Assembly (NCBI RefSeq): GCF_026427355.1
Contig: NZ_CP102664.1
Location: 930,001 to 994,000, forward strand
From: Sphingobium sp. JS3065
GTDB lineage: Bacteria; Pseudomonadota; Alphaproteobacteria; Sphingomonadales; Sphingomonadaceae
Direction of reading: 5' to 3'
Length of the DNA stretch: 64,000 nt
Part shown: piece by piece, positions 55,590-63,771 of the stretch
Position numbering within the stretch: the stretch's first letter is position 1
Layout: each line of letters opens with the position of its first letter
Made by a program: the position numbers and the translations under genes
Notes under the pieces: generated by a model
Told to the model about the DNA's origin: nothing
Databases searched by the model: none
Seen by the model: the letters and a program-made list of their open reading frames with translations, nothing else

Positions 55590-55736
55590 TATAGGGATAT
55601 CTGTAGCTGGCCTGGGGGCGGATCGATTTGGCGCGCGTAATCAAATCCATTCAATCCACGTCGCGCATAAGGAGGAGCCTATCTGCCGCGTTCATACTAC
55701 CGTTCCCGATCGATTACCTTGCCGTGGAGTGATCAT

Positions 55737-56999
55737 TTGATATCGCTTGATATGGAACTGCTTCGTTCGCTTGCTGCGGCGCTCGCGGTAGGCGTGCTGA
55801 TCGGTATCGAGCGAGGCTGGCGGCAGCGCGAGGCAGCGGATGGCAGCCGGGTCAGCGGTTTGCGCACCTTTGGCCTGCTCGGTCTTGCCGGCGGCCTTGC
55901 CAGCCATATGCCCGAAAGCCTTGCGGCGGTAATCGGGCTGGCGGTCACTGCCAGCCTGGTTCTTGGATATCGCAGCGAACAAGCCCGCACGGCCAGCCTG
56001 TCCATCACCAATACGTTGGTCGGCATTATCACCTTCGCCTTGGGATATATGGCCGGGCAGGGCCTGGTGAGCGAGACGCTGGCCGTCGCGGCGGTAACCA
56101 CCTTGATCCTGACGCTCAGGCAGCAATCCCACGCCATGCTCAAAGGGATGAGCCACAAGGAGGTCGAATCGATCGCCACGTTCGCGATCGTCGCGTTGGT
56201 CATCCTGCCGCTGCTGCCGGATGCGAGCTACGGCCCCTTTGAGGCCTGGAACCCGCGGCAAATCTGGATGGTCGTCGTCGTCGTGCTCGGACTCTCCTTC
56301 GCCGGCTATGTCGCCAGTCGTCGGCTCGGCGCGGACAAGGGGGTCATGATAACCGCTTTGTTCGGGGCATTGGTATCGTCCACGGCGGTCACTGTTGCCT
56401 ATGCCCGGCGTTTGCGCGCCAATGATGGTCCGCAAGGCCCCTTGATTGCTGGTATTGCGCTCGCCTCGCTCGTGATGTTCGCGCGCGTCCAGATACTCTC
56501 TTTTACCCTCATCCCCTACGCCAGCACATCGCTCGCGCTTGCAATGGTTCCGGCTTTCGTCGTCGGCGGTCTGACAACCCTTCTGGCGCTACGCTCCAAG
56601 GTGGATGGTGATGGCGCCAGCGAGGTGAAGCTGGGCAATCCGCTGGATTTCGGGCCGGCGCTTCTGCTGGCGGGCGCGGTTGCGTTGATTGCTGTCCCGG
56701 CACGTTGGGCGCTCGCGCGGTTCGGCGATCAGGGCATTGTCGTTGTGCTTGGCCTTACGGGCATGTGGGATGTGGACGCAGCCGTACTCACGCTCGCGGG
56801 GCTGCCTGAGGATATGCTGAAACCCGACACGGCCGGACTGGTGCTTGCGGTGCCCGTGCTCGCCAACACGATGTGGAAGGCTGTACTCACGCTGGTACTG
56901 GCAGGGCCATCAAAGCAAGGCTGGAAGGCGTCCGGCCCACTCTTCGCATCAGTTCTGGCATCTGCTGCCGGTATCGCCGCGCTCATGGTGTTTCGCTAG
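55737..56999 (+). CDS. MgtC/SapB-DUF4010 membrane protein
   Basis: A membrane protein of about 420 residues. An MgtC/SapB domain occupies the first 140 (LAVGVLIGIERGWRQRE, SGLRTFGLLGLAGG); a DUF4010 domain with further helices follows. Function is not known; MgtC relatives modulate Mg2+ or ATP synthase behaviour. The start is unsettled. TTG 55737 has GGAG at 7 bases. TTG 55719 and ATG 55752 are in frame. A perfect AAGGAGGAG at 55669 sits 7 bases before an in-frame CTG (55683), which may be the real start. Confidence 0.87.
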   Translation: MISLDMELLRSLAAALAVGVLIGIERGWRQREAADGSRVSGLRTFGLLGLAGGLASHMPESLAAVIGLAVTASLVLGYRSEQARTASLSITNTLVGIITFALGYMAGQGLVSETLAVAAVTTLILTLRQQSHAMLKGMSHKEVESIATFAIVALVILPLLPDASYGPFEAWNPRQIWMVVVVVLGLSFAGYVASRRLGADKGVMITALFGALVSSTAVTVAYARRLRANDGPQGPLIAGIALASLVMFARVQILSFTLIPYASTSLALAMVPAFVVGGLTTLLALRSKVDGDGASEVKLGNPLDFGPALLLAGAVALIAVPARWALARFGDQGIVVVLGLTGMWDVDAAVLTLAGLPEDMLKPDTAGLVLAVPVLANTMWKAVLTLVLAGPSKQGWKASGPLFASVLASAAGIAALMVFR

Positions 57000-57125
57000 G
57001 AGCGATGAGCGGGCAGCTCGTGACTGGTTCGAAGCTGGTTCAGGTCCATTCCTGAGCGGGGATGCGCGCTTTCGTTGCTGGCCGTGAATTTGTGGCGACG
57101 CAGAGCCATGGCCGGCTATTGTCGT

Positions 57126-57154
57126 AAGGGCCGAACGCGCGGCATCCGGCCCTT
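57126..57154. terminator. Bidirectional hairpin between convergent genes
   Basis: AAGGGCCG and CGGCCCTT form an 8-bp stem with a 13-base loop, 8 bases beyond the YdcH-like stop and 127 bases after the DUF4010 gene. Terminal A and T pairs fit a factor-independent stop. Confidence 0.55.
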
Positions 57155-57161
57155 GGGCAGA

Positions 57162-57404
57162 TCAGGCGGCCTGCGACAGGGCTTCGGCGATCTGATCCTT
57201 GATCGCGAGGCGGCGCTTGCGAAGTTCGGTCTCGTGATCTTGCGAGGTCGGTTCGATATTGGTTTCAGCCACGTGGATTTCGTCATTCACGACATCATAA
57301 TCGAGAAGAAGCTGCGCGAAGCGAGAGTCCGAAGCCTTCAAGGCGTGAATCTTGTCCATCTGACCGGGGAATTCCTCGCTCAGGGTGTGGGGGGTATTCG
57401 ACAT
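57162..57404 (-). CDS. YdcH/DUF465-family small protein
   Basis: An 80-residue helical protein. DUF465 signatures are LSEEFPGQMDKIHALKASDSRFAQLL and the C-terminal LRKRRLAIKDQI. The family is widespread in alphaproteobacteria with no known function and is probably a helical hairpin. The upstream region contains an AT-rich stretch (57405-57440). It is monocistronic. Confidence 0.9.
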   Translation of the reverse strand: MSNTPHTLSEEFPGQMDKIHALKASDSRFAQLLLDYDVVNDEIHVAETNIEPTSQDHETELRKRRLAIKDQIAEALSQAA

Positions 57405-57495
57405 AATTACTCCTTTGATGAAACTATGATATATAGCGAATTCGCGGGTGGCCGCACCCGTTTATGTCTGGGGCTGGTCACTTTGTTTTCGCCGA

Positions 57496-59097
57496 TCAGC
57501 TCGATCGGCTCTTACGATGCTCGCGATAGGCCTGATAGGAATGCAGAATCTCGGCCATGCGGGCGAGTGCCTCGCGCCGGCCCGACGCGCTCTCGATATT
57601 CTGCAGTTCTTTTTTCAGATGGGTCGAAAAATCCGCATAGTCATTCTGCCAATCGCGGCCGACAGCCTCCTGTAGTTCCGGCTTTCCGGTCTTCAGGCGC
57701 TTGGACGGGGCGCGTGACGGCAGTGAATAGGTTTCCCCGATCTTCGGCGTGACAATCGATGCCGCGGCATCGTCCGCCTGCATCAGGCGGCGGAACGTCT
57801 CGATCGAGCCCTCTTCGCCGTGTCCCAGGAACAGGCTGCCATCGATCGGCTTCCGCGCCCTTATCCAGCGCTGCAGATCCTTCTGGTCGGCATGCGCCGA
57901 ATAAGTGTCGATCCGCCGGATCTGCGCGCGCACCGCGACGTCCTGCCCCCAGATGCGCACGCGGTTCGCGCCATCGAGGATTGTCCGGCCAAGGGTGCCT
58001 GCGGCCTGGAAACCGACGAACAGGATCGTCGATTCACGGCGGCCGAGATTGTACCGCAGATGGTGACGGATGCGTCCCGCTTCGCACATGCCGGATGCCG
58101 CCATGATGATGGCTCCGGACATGTCGTTGAGCCGCATCGATTCCATCGTGCTGGCAGTGTAGTGGAACGAGGGGTGACGGAAGATTTCACCCGAGCCCAT
58201 GTCTTCGAGTTCCCCGGCATGTTTGGCGAACACCTCTGTCGCGCGGGTCGCAAGTGGCGAATCGATGAACACCTGCGGATGCGCCAGGCGTCCGGTGTTG
58301 ATCAGGGTCGCGATATCGAGGAGCAATTCCTGGGTGCGTTCGAGCGCGAAAACGGGAATGACGAGGTTGCCGCCGCGCGTAAGCGCTGCATTGATCTCGG
58401 CTTCCAGCAAAGTCCGGCGCTGCTCGATCGTCACGTCCTCGCGGACGCGGTCGCCATAGGTGCTCTCGCAGAACACATGATCGAGTCCTGCCGGACCCTC
58501 GGGATCGGCATGAAAGGCCTTGTGGTCTGGACCCAGGTCGCCGGAGAAGAGCAAGTGCACGCCACCGACCTCGATCTCCACGGATGTGGAACCCAGGATA
58601 TGGCCCGCATTCCACAAGCGCGCCCGAAAACCGGCGGCAGGTGCGAACCAGTCGTGCAGCGCTACTGTCTCGACCTGTTCATAGGCCGCTTTGGAATCCG
58701 CTTCGGTATAGATCGGTTCGATCGGCTCCTCGTCCCGGCGATCCTGCCGTCGATTGCGGCGCTCCGCATCGCCCTCCTGAATTCGTCCGGCGTCGGGCAG
58801 CATGTAATACAGAAGGTCGCGGGTTTGCGGTGTCGCGAAGATCGGCCCGCGATACCCTTCCGCCGTGAGCCTGGGCAGCAGGCCGCTATGGTCGATATGC
58901 GCGTGCGTCAGGACAACGGCGTCGATCTTGCGCACGTCGAACGCGAAGGGGTCGCGATTGAGTGTTTCCAGCGTCCGGGATCCCTGGAACAAGCCGCAAT
59001 CTATGAGGATCGTCTTTCCGCCATGGCGTAGTTCCATGCAGGAACCAGTGACTGTGCCGGCAGCGCCGTGGAAGGTTATGGTGGGTACGCTACTCAT
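57496..59097 (-). CDS. MBL-fold beta-CASP hydrolase (RNA-processing-like)
   Basis: A 533-residue metallo-beta-lactamase-fold enzyme with a beta-CASP insertion. Motif 2 is LTHAHIDHSG (about 58-67). FSGDLGPD, an ESTYGDR strand, RIRHHLRYNLG and the C-terminal YSAHADQ with FLGHGEEG complete the metal and catalytic set seen in RNases of the CPSF/YpmJ class. ATG 59097 follows GAGAGGA. It probably cuts RNA, but nuclease polarity cannot be read. Neighbours give no hint. Confidence 0.92.
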   Translation of the reverse strand: MSSVPTITFHGAAGTVTGSCMELRHGGKTILIDCGLFQGSRTLETLNRDPFAFDVRKIDAVVLTHAHIDHSGLLPRLTAEGYRGPIFATPQTRDLLYYMLPDAGRIQEGDAERRNRRQDRRDEEPIEPIYTEADSKAAYEQVETVALHDWFAPAAGFRARLWNAGHILGSTSVEIEVGGVHLLFSGDLGPDHKAFHADPEGPAGLDHVFCESTYGDRVREDVTIEQRRTLLEAEINAALTRGGNLVIPVFALERTQELLLDIATLINTGRLAHPQVFIDSPLATRATEVFAKHAGELEDMGSGEIFRHPSFHYTASTMESMRLNDMSGAIIMAASGMCEAGRIRHHLRYNLGRRESTILFVGFQAAGTLGRTILDGANRVRIWGQDVAVRAQIRRIDTYSAHADQKDLQRWIRARKPIDGSLFLGHGEEGSIETFRRLMQADDAAASIVTPKIGETYSLPSRAPSKRLKTGKPELQEAVGRDWQNDYADFSTHLKKELQNIESASGRREALARMAEILHSYQAYREHRKSRSS

Positions 59098-59190
59098 CGG
59101 TCCTCTCATTCTCTCGCCGGCGGTCCAATAGGCTGGTTATGCGCGGGTCGCAGGCCAATCATCTGTAAACTCGCCGATCTTCGTCTGTCC

Positions 59191-59204
59191 TTACGTATGG
59201 TTCC
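59191..59204 (+). promoter_or_regulatory. Candidate FixJ-type box 3
   Basis: TTACGTATGGTTCC lies 110 bases upstream of the degenerate TraR/DksA gene. The intact TraR/DksA gene at 8216 also lies downstream of such a box (7853). The repeated pairing is suggestive. Confidence 0.3.
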
Positions 59205-59313
59205 GAATTTGATCGGTGAAGCCCGGATCGATAGTGGCGCTGAGATTGATTCCATGGAGTTCTTGCAAGGACGTGGGCGACGTCCGCGAACTGGTTGAGC
59301 TCAAGCAGGGAAA

Positions 59314-59424
59314 ATGGAGGACGATGCCGCCCTCGAAGGCCAGACCTCGCTTCTTGACCGCGAAATTGCTCCCATGAGCCGGGCGCTGGAGCGGATCAGG
59401 CGAGGCGCTTACGGCGAATGCTTG
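59314..59424 (+). pseudogene. Degenerate TraR/DksA zinc-finger gene
   Basis: Residues MEDDAALEGQTSLLDREI and RALERIRRGAYGEC match the central part of the intact gene at 8216 (VEDDAGLEAEASLIVREA and RALERIAKGTYGEC). After GEC the match ends: the three further finger cysteines are replaced by unrelated sequence (LQLWYSTS). An upstream stop at 59296 also breaks the N-terminal half. It is read as the relic of a second copy of this gene. Confidence 0.7.
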
Positions 59425-59518
59425 CAGTTATGGTATTCCACAAGCCTCGAAATGCTCTCTAACGTTGCAGCGATGATGTTCAGAACTTTCTTGGAAGACA
59501 TCGTCCAGGACAATATCG

Positions 59519-59890
59519 TCACAAAATCTTGGCGAAGGTAGCGACCGATCCCTGGGGAAAAGGTCGCTTTGTTTTCGCGGCAGTGTCTCCTCTATTTATC
59601 GGAGTTCCCGCTAGAGCGCATAGCAATTTCGCTGTTCCCTCCATATTGGCCGATACGATGCTATAGAAAACGAGTTTCGCATCGCGGCGCGTCTGAACCA
59701 GTTCCGCCTTGCGCAAAATTGCGAGTTGTTGGGACAGGCCCGGTTGACCGATGCCGGTGAGGGCTTCGAGTTCGCCTACAGACTTCTCGCCATGTTCGAG
59801 GAGCGTCCGCAGGAGCTTCAGGCGGACGTCATGGGCGATCGCCTTGAGGACGCTGGCAGCCTCTTCAAGCTGCGTATCGGTGAAAGTCAT
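59519..59890 (-). CDS. ArsR-family transcriptional regulator
   Basis: A 123-residue winged-helix regulator. ASVLKAIAHDVRLKLLRTLL forms the first helices, IGQPGLSQQLAILRKAELV the reading helix and TRRDAKLVFYSI the wing. Only one clear cysteine (LLCALAG) is present, so a two-cysteine persulfide switch like that at 37670 is not possible. Its ATG overlaps the peroxiredoxin stop as TGATG. It is probably a redox or metal repressor of its own unit, and may bind the dyad at 61244. Confidence 0.9.
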   Translation of the reverse strand: MTFTDTQLEEAASVLKAIAHDVRLKLLRTLLEHGEKSVGELEALTGIGQPGLSQQLAILRKAELVQTRRDAKLVFYSIVSANMEGTAKLLCALAGTPINRGDTAAKTKRPFPQGSVATFAKIL

Positions 59891-60564
59891 CACTTGCCTG
59901 TCTTCCCATGCTTGTCGGGCTGCGTGCGGTGGAACCAGCAGCCATCGCCCGCCGCATCGAGCGCACCGTGCTGGTCCTGATAGGGCGGAAGAAGCACGTC
60001 ATCGCCGGGATGCCAGCCTTCGGGGGTCACTATGTTGTCGTTGTCGACCCGTTGCAGCGCGGTCAGGACTCGAAGCAGCTCCTCCACCGATCGCCCGATG
60101 GTGGCTGGATAGCAGAGCTTGGCGCGGACAATGCCTTCGGGGTCGATGAAGAAGGTCGAGCGCAGCGTGGCCGCGTCGGGGGCGTTGTCCGCGAGCATTC
60201 CATAGGCGCGGCCGATCACCATCGAGGGATCTTCGACGATCGGGAAAGCGATGGTCACGCCGAAATGCTCGCGGATCGCCCTGATCCATCCGAGATGGGA
60301 ATAGAGGCTGTCGACCGACACCGCGACCAGGTCGCAGCCGAGCGCCTTGAACCGATCGCTGGCGCGCGAGAGGGCGACGAATTCACTGGTGCAAACCGGC
60401 GTAAAATCGGCGGGATGAGAGAACAGCAGTACCCAGCGGCCGCGATGGCCGGACAGGGTCATGTCGCCCATCGTCGTGCGGGCGCGGAAATCAGGCGCGG
60501 GATCGCCGATCTGGATAGGGGAGCACACGGCATTGTCGTCTGCGTTCGAGTTCAACTTTCTCAC
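59890..60564 (-). CDS. 1-Cys peroxiredoxin (Prx6-like)
   Basis: A 224-residue thiol peroxidase. The peroxidatic cysteine lies in PADFTPVCTSE (about 50-60), with the catalytic Thr and a conserved Arg in TLRSTFFIDPEG. The extended C-terminal part (TPEGWHPGDDV) is typical of Prx6. It reduces peroxides and can act on per-sulfides. It is co-transcribed with the ArsR regulator and diverges from trxC, a likely electron donor. Confidence 0.93.
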   Translation of the reverse strand: MRKLNSNADDNAVCSPIQIGDPAPDFRARTTMGDMTLSGHRGRWVLLFSHPADFTPVCTSEFVALSRASDRFKALGCDLVAVSVDSLYSHLGWIRAIREHFGVTIAFPIVEDPSMVIGRAYGMLADNAPDAATLRSTFFIDPEGIVRAKLCYPATIGRSVEELLRVLTALQRVDNDNIVTPEGWHPGDDVLLPPYQDQHGALDAAGDGCWFHRTQPDKHGKTGK

Positions 60565-60661
60565 TCCTGCAGAGAGGCAAGTCTTGAACCCTCTCCCTTA
60601 CACGGTTACATCATGCGGGTAAACGATTAAGCGGTATTGGCGTTCCACAGGAGAGAAGCGC

Positions 60662-61105
60662 ATGTCCGATGTCCCGCTGGTAGCCTGCCCGGTTTGCGCG
60701 AGCATCAACCGCGTTCCTGCAGCGAAGATCGGCGCGGCGCCAATTTGCGGGAAATGCGGAATGCCGCTTTTCCAGGGACAGCCGGTCGATGTCGACCAGG
60801 CGGCATTCGATCGGCATGTAGGTCGCGGAAGCCTGCCGGTTCTCGTCGATTTCTGGGCGAGTTGGTGCGGACCTTGCCGCGCCATGGCGCCGGCGTTCAA
60901 GGCGGCCGCTGCGGAGCTGGAGCCGCATGTCCGGCTCCTGAAGGTCGATACCGAAGCTGAGCAGGGTATTGCCGGGCGCTACCGCATTCAGTCGATTCCG
61001 ACGCTGATCCTGTTCAGGGGTGGCCGCGAGGTCGCCCGACAGGCCGGGGCGATGGACCGTGCGCGACTCGTCGCCTGGACAAGGCAGGCGCTCGTCACCG
61101 CCTGA
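60662..61105 (+). CDS. trxC: Thioredoxin 2 with zinc ribbon
   Basis: A 147-residue thioredoxin. The N-terminal zinc ribbon has CPVC and CGKC (about 9-33), the feature of TrxC. The thioredoxin fold follows with the redox motif WCGPC and the cis-Pro loop SIPTLILF. It reduces peroxiredoxins and other proteins under oxidative stress. It is divergent from the Prx-ArsR unit (97 bases apart). Confidence 0.94.
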   Translation: MSDVPLVACPVCASINRVPAAKIGAAPICGKCGMPLFQGQPVDVDQAAFDRHVGRGSLPVLVDFWASWCGPCRAMAPAFKAAAAELEPHVRLLKVDTEAEQGIAGRYRIQSIPTLILFRGGREVARQAGAMDRARLVAWTRQALVTA

Positions 61106-61243
61106 TTCGGGGTGTGATGACCCCATACTTAGCATAAACGATGCTTTGACGTGTTCGCGCCTCTGGTCCCGTGCGCTGCGAATCCGGCCTAATTCGGCCG
61201 ATTGCAGAAGTGATTGAAAAATCCGATCAAAGGAATTAGATTT

Positions 61244-61259
61244 ATCGTGTTATCACGAT
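61244..61259. promoter_or_regulatory. Dyad upstream of second peroxiredoxin
   Basis: ATCGTG-TTAT-CACGAT lies 55 bases upstream of the peroxiredoxin ATG, within an AT-rich promoter. It is a plausible operator for the ArsR protein at 59519 or an OxyR-like factor. Confidence 0.5.
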
Positions 61260-61314
61260 TAATAGAAATGTGTATTCAATGTCTGTCACTCACTCAGTCA
61301 TAGGAGACGATAAA

Positions 61315-61959
61315 ATGACAGACCAGGTCACTCCCTCCATGCCGCGGATCAACGAACCGGCGCCTCCCTTCAAGGCCAAGACGACCCACGGCGAACGCTC
61401 GCTCGACGATTACAAGGGCAAGTGGCTCGTTCTCTTTTCCCACCCCGCCGACTTCACGCCGGTCTGCACGACCGAATTCATGGGCTTCGCCAAGGCCGCC
61501 GACCGCTTCAAGGCGCTCAACTGCGAGTTGCTGGGCCTCTCCATCGACTCGGTGCATTCGCACATCGCCTGGATGCGCAGCATCGAGGAGAAGTTCGGCG
61601 TCGAGATCCCGTTCCCGATTATCGACGATCTGTCGATGAACGTCGCCAAGGCCTTCGGCATGATCCATCCCGGTGCCTCGGACACCTCGGCCGTTCGCGC
61701 CACCTTCATCATCGACCCCGAAGGCATTGTCCGCGCGATGGTCTATTATCCGATGTCGAACGGCCGCTCGGTCGATGAATTCGTCCGCCTGCTCACCGCG
61801 CTCCAGACGTCCGACGCCAACAAGGTGGCGACGCCTGAAAACTGGCAGCCCGGCGAGCCGGTGATCGTGCCGCCGCCCGCGACGGCCGAAGCCGCCAGGG
61901 CCCGCAAGGACGAAGGCTACGACTACACCGATTGGTATTTCAGCAAGAAGACCCTCTGA
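61315..61959 (+). CDS. 1-Cys peroxiredoxin (Prx6-like), second copy
   Basis: A 214-residue thiol peroxidase similar to that at 59890. The peroxidatic loop is PADFTPVCTTEF (about 45-56); VRATFIIDPEG keeps the catalytic Arg, and the tail ends in DYTDWYFSKK. ATG 61315 follows AGGAG; the frame extends upstream but without Prx sequence. The paired copies differ in N-terminus. It is followed by the persulfide dioxygenase-like gene, with an attenuator-like hairpin between. Confidence 0.94.
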   Translation: MTDQVTPSMPRINEPAPPFKAKTTHGERSLDDYKGKWLVLFSHPADFTPVCTTEFMGFAKAADRFKALNCELLGLSIDSVHSHIAWMRSIEEKFGVEIPFPIIDDLSMNVAKAFGMIHPGASDTSAVRATFIIDPEGIVRAMVYYPMSNGRSVDEFVRLLTALQTSDANKVATPENWQPGEPVIVPPPATAEAARARKDEGYDYTDWYFSKKTL

Positions 61960-61969
61960 GGCAGCTGGG

Positions 61970-61998
61970 CCGGCTTCGCGTCCCAAGTGCGAAGCCGG
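61970..61998. terminator. Hairpin between peroxiredoxin and persulfide dioxygenase-like gene
   Basis: CCGGCTTCGC and GCGAAGCCGG form a 10-bp stem with a 9-base loop, 10 bases after the peroxiredoxin stop. No T-run follows, so it may attenuate transcription or stabilise the upstream mRNA. Confidence 0.5.
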
Positions 61999-62029
61999 TA
62001 CGCCGGGCCAGACAGGAAAGGACAAGGCC

Positions 62030-62950
62030 ATGGCCGACCCGCAAATCCGTGAAGCCACCCGCATCGTCGAGGCCGCGAGCAATGCGCGGCCCGCCGTCAT
62101 CCGCAGCTTCTTCGACGAGGACACGTTTACCGTGACCCACGTCATCTCAGATCCCGCCACGGCCAAGGCCGCGATCATCGATAGCGTGCTCGATTTCGAT
62201 CCGGCTTCGGGGCGCACCTCCTTCGCGTCGGCCGACAAGGTGATCGACTATATCCGGAGCGAAGGGCTCGAGGTCGAATGGCTGCTGGAGACGCACGCCC
62301 ATGCCGACCATCTGTCGGCCGCGCCCTATCTTCAGGAGAAGCTGGGCGGCACGCTGGCGATCGGTCGCCATATTCTCACCGTGCAGGAGGTCTTCGGCAA
62401 GATCTTCAACGAGGGAACGCGCTTTGCTCGCGACGGCTCGCAGTTCGACCGGCTGTTCGATGACGGCGACCGTTTCAGGGTCGGCTCGATCGAGGCGATC
62501 GCGCTGCATGTGCCGGGCCATACGCCCGCCGACATGACCTATGTGATCGGCGATGCGGCGTTCATCGGCGACACGCTGTTCATGCCCGACTACGGCACGG
62601 CCCGCGCCGACTTCCCGGGCGGCGATGCGCGCACGCTTTATCGGTCGATCCGCCGCCTGCTGTCGCTCCCCGATCAGACCGGCCTTCATCTTTGCCACGA
62701 CTACAAGGCCCCCGGGCGCGACACCTATGCCTGGGAAACGTCGGTCGGCGAGGAGCGAGAGCATAATGTCCATGTTCGCGACGGGGTGAGCGAGGACCAG
62801 TTCGTCGCCATGCGCGAGGCGCGCGATGCGACGCTCGGGATGCCGCGCCTCATTCTGCCGTCCATCCAGGTCAACATGCGCGGCGGCCACCTGCCCGAGC
62901 CGGAAGACAATGGCATGCGCTACCTCAAGCTGCCGATAAACGCGCTGTAA
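62030..62950 (+). CDS. MBL-fold persulfide dioxygenase-like hydrolase (Blh/ETHE1 type)
   Basis: A 306-residue enzyme of the glyoxalase II/ETHE1 branch. The metal-binding motif is ETHAHADHLS (about 87-96), with VPGHTPADM and GDTLFMPDYGTARADFPGGDA as further ligands, the latter an ETHE1/Blh hallmark. It oxidises glutathione persulfide to sulfite in relatives. Blh is controlled by BigR in rhizobia. The downstream TauE/SafE gene, which would export the sulfite, lies 4 bases away. Confidence 0.92.
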   Translation: MADPQIREATRIVEAASNARPAVIRSFFDEDTFTVTHVISDPATAKAAIIDSVLDFDPASGRTSFASADKVIDYIRSEGLEVEWLLETHAHADHLSAAPYLQEKLGGTLAIGRHILTVQEVFGKIFNEGTRFARDGSQFDRLFDDGDRFRVGSIEAIALHVPGHTPADMTYVIGDAAFIGDTLFMPDYGTARADFPGGDARTLYRSIRRLLSLPDQTGLHLCHDYKAPGRDTYAWETSVGEEREHNVHVRDGVSEDQFVAMREARDATLGMPRLILPSIQVNMRGGHLPEPEDNGMRYLKLPINAL

Positions 62951-62954
62951 GGCC

Positions 62955-63743
62955 ATGGCACTCGAATCCATCCAATATCTGCTTGGTGCCGGATCGGGCT
63001 CGCTCGTCGGATTCACGCTGGGGCTGGTGGGCGGTGGGGGCTCAATCCTCGCCGTCCCGCTCATGGTCTATCTGGTCGGCGTCGCCTCGCCGCATGTCGC
63101 GATCGGCACCAGCGCGCTGGCGGTCGCCGCCAATGCCGGGGCCAATCTCGTTCCCCACGCGCGCCAGCGGACGATCAAATGGCGTTGCGCCGGCATGTTC
63201 GCCGCTGCTGGTGTCGCCGGCGCCTATGCCGGATCGACACTCGGTAAAGCGTTCGATGGACAGAAGCTGCTGTTCCTGTTCGCTCTGCTGATGGTCCTGG
63301 TTGGCGGGCTGATGCTAAAAAGCCGGGGCGATCCCGGCAATCCCGATGTCCAATGCCGGCGCGAGAATGCGCCCAAGGTGATCGGTTATGGGGCCGCCAC
63401 TGGTCTCTTTTCCGGGTTCTTCGGCATCGGCGGGGGCTTCCTGATCGTGCCGGGACTGATGGCTTCGACCGGGATGCCGATGCGCAACGCCGTCGGATCG
63501 TCGCTGGTCGCCGTCACCGCTTTTGGTCTGACGGCCGCGCTCAACTATGCCCTTTCCGGCTTGGTTGATTGGGGGCTTGCTGCGGCGTTCATCGCCGGCG
63601 GCGTCATCGGCGGCCTTGTGGGCGCGGCGCTCTCTCGGCGGCTGTCGGCGCACAAGGGGGCGCTCAATACGATATTCGCACTGCTGATCTTTGCGGTTGC
63701 CGCCTACATGCTGTGGCAAAGTACCGCCGCGATCCTGGGCTGA
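62955..63743 (+). CDS. TauE/SafE sulfite-exporter-family membrane protein
   Basis: A 262-residue membrane protein with about eight helices in two repeats. Each repeat carries a Gly-rich family motif: GFTLGLVGGGGSILAVPLMVYLVG near the start and GLFSGFFGIGGGFLIVPGLM in the second half. It is thought to export sulfite, taurine sulfur or related anions. Placement directly after the persulfide dioxygenase-like gene completes a pathway of persulfide oxidation and sulfite removal. Confidence 0.92.
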   Translation: MALESIQYLLGAGSGSLVGFTLGLVGGGGSILAVPLMVYLVGVASPHVAIGTSALAVAANAGANLVPHARQRTIKWRCAGMFAAAGVAGAYAGSTLGKAFDGQKLLFLFALLMVLVGGLMLKSRGDPGNPDVQCRRENAPKVIGYGAATGLFSGFFGIGGGFLIVPGLMASTGMPMRNAVGSSLVAVTAFGLTAALNYALSGLVDWGLAAAFIAGGVIGGLVGAALSRRLSAHKGALNTIFALLIFAVAAYMLWQSTAAILG

Positions 63744-63771
63744 TTCTTGAAACGACGATGGGAGTACATCG

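Larger units (their letters stand above)
59098..59518. other. 421-bp gap with a decayed gene
   Basis: No intact gene. It holds the third TTACGTA element and the TraR/DksA remnant at 59314. The last part before 59519 is the convergent end of an ArsR gene. Confidence 0.5.

Noticed and set aside
57820..59031. 403-codon open frame on the plus strand
   Set aside because: Antisense to the beta-CASP hydrolase, which carries a complete catalytic set.
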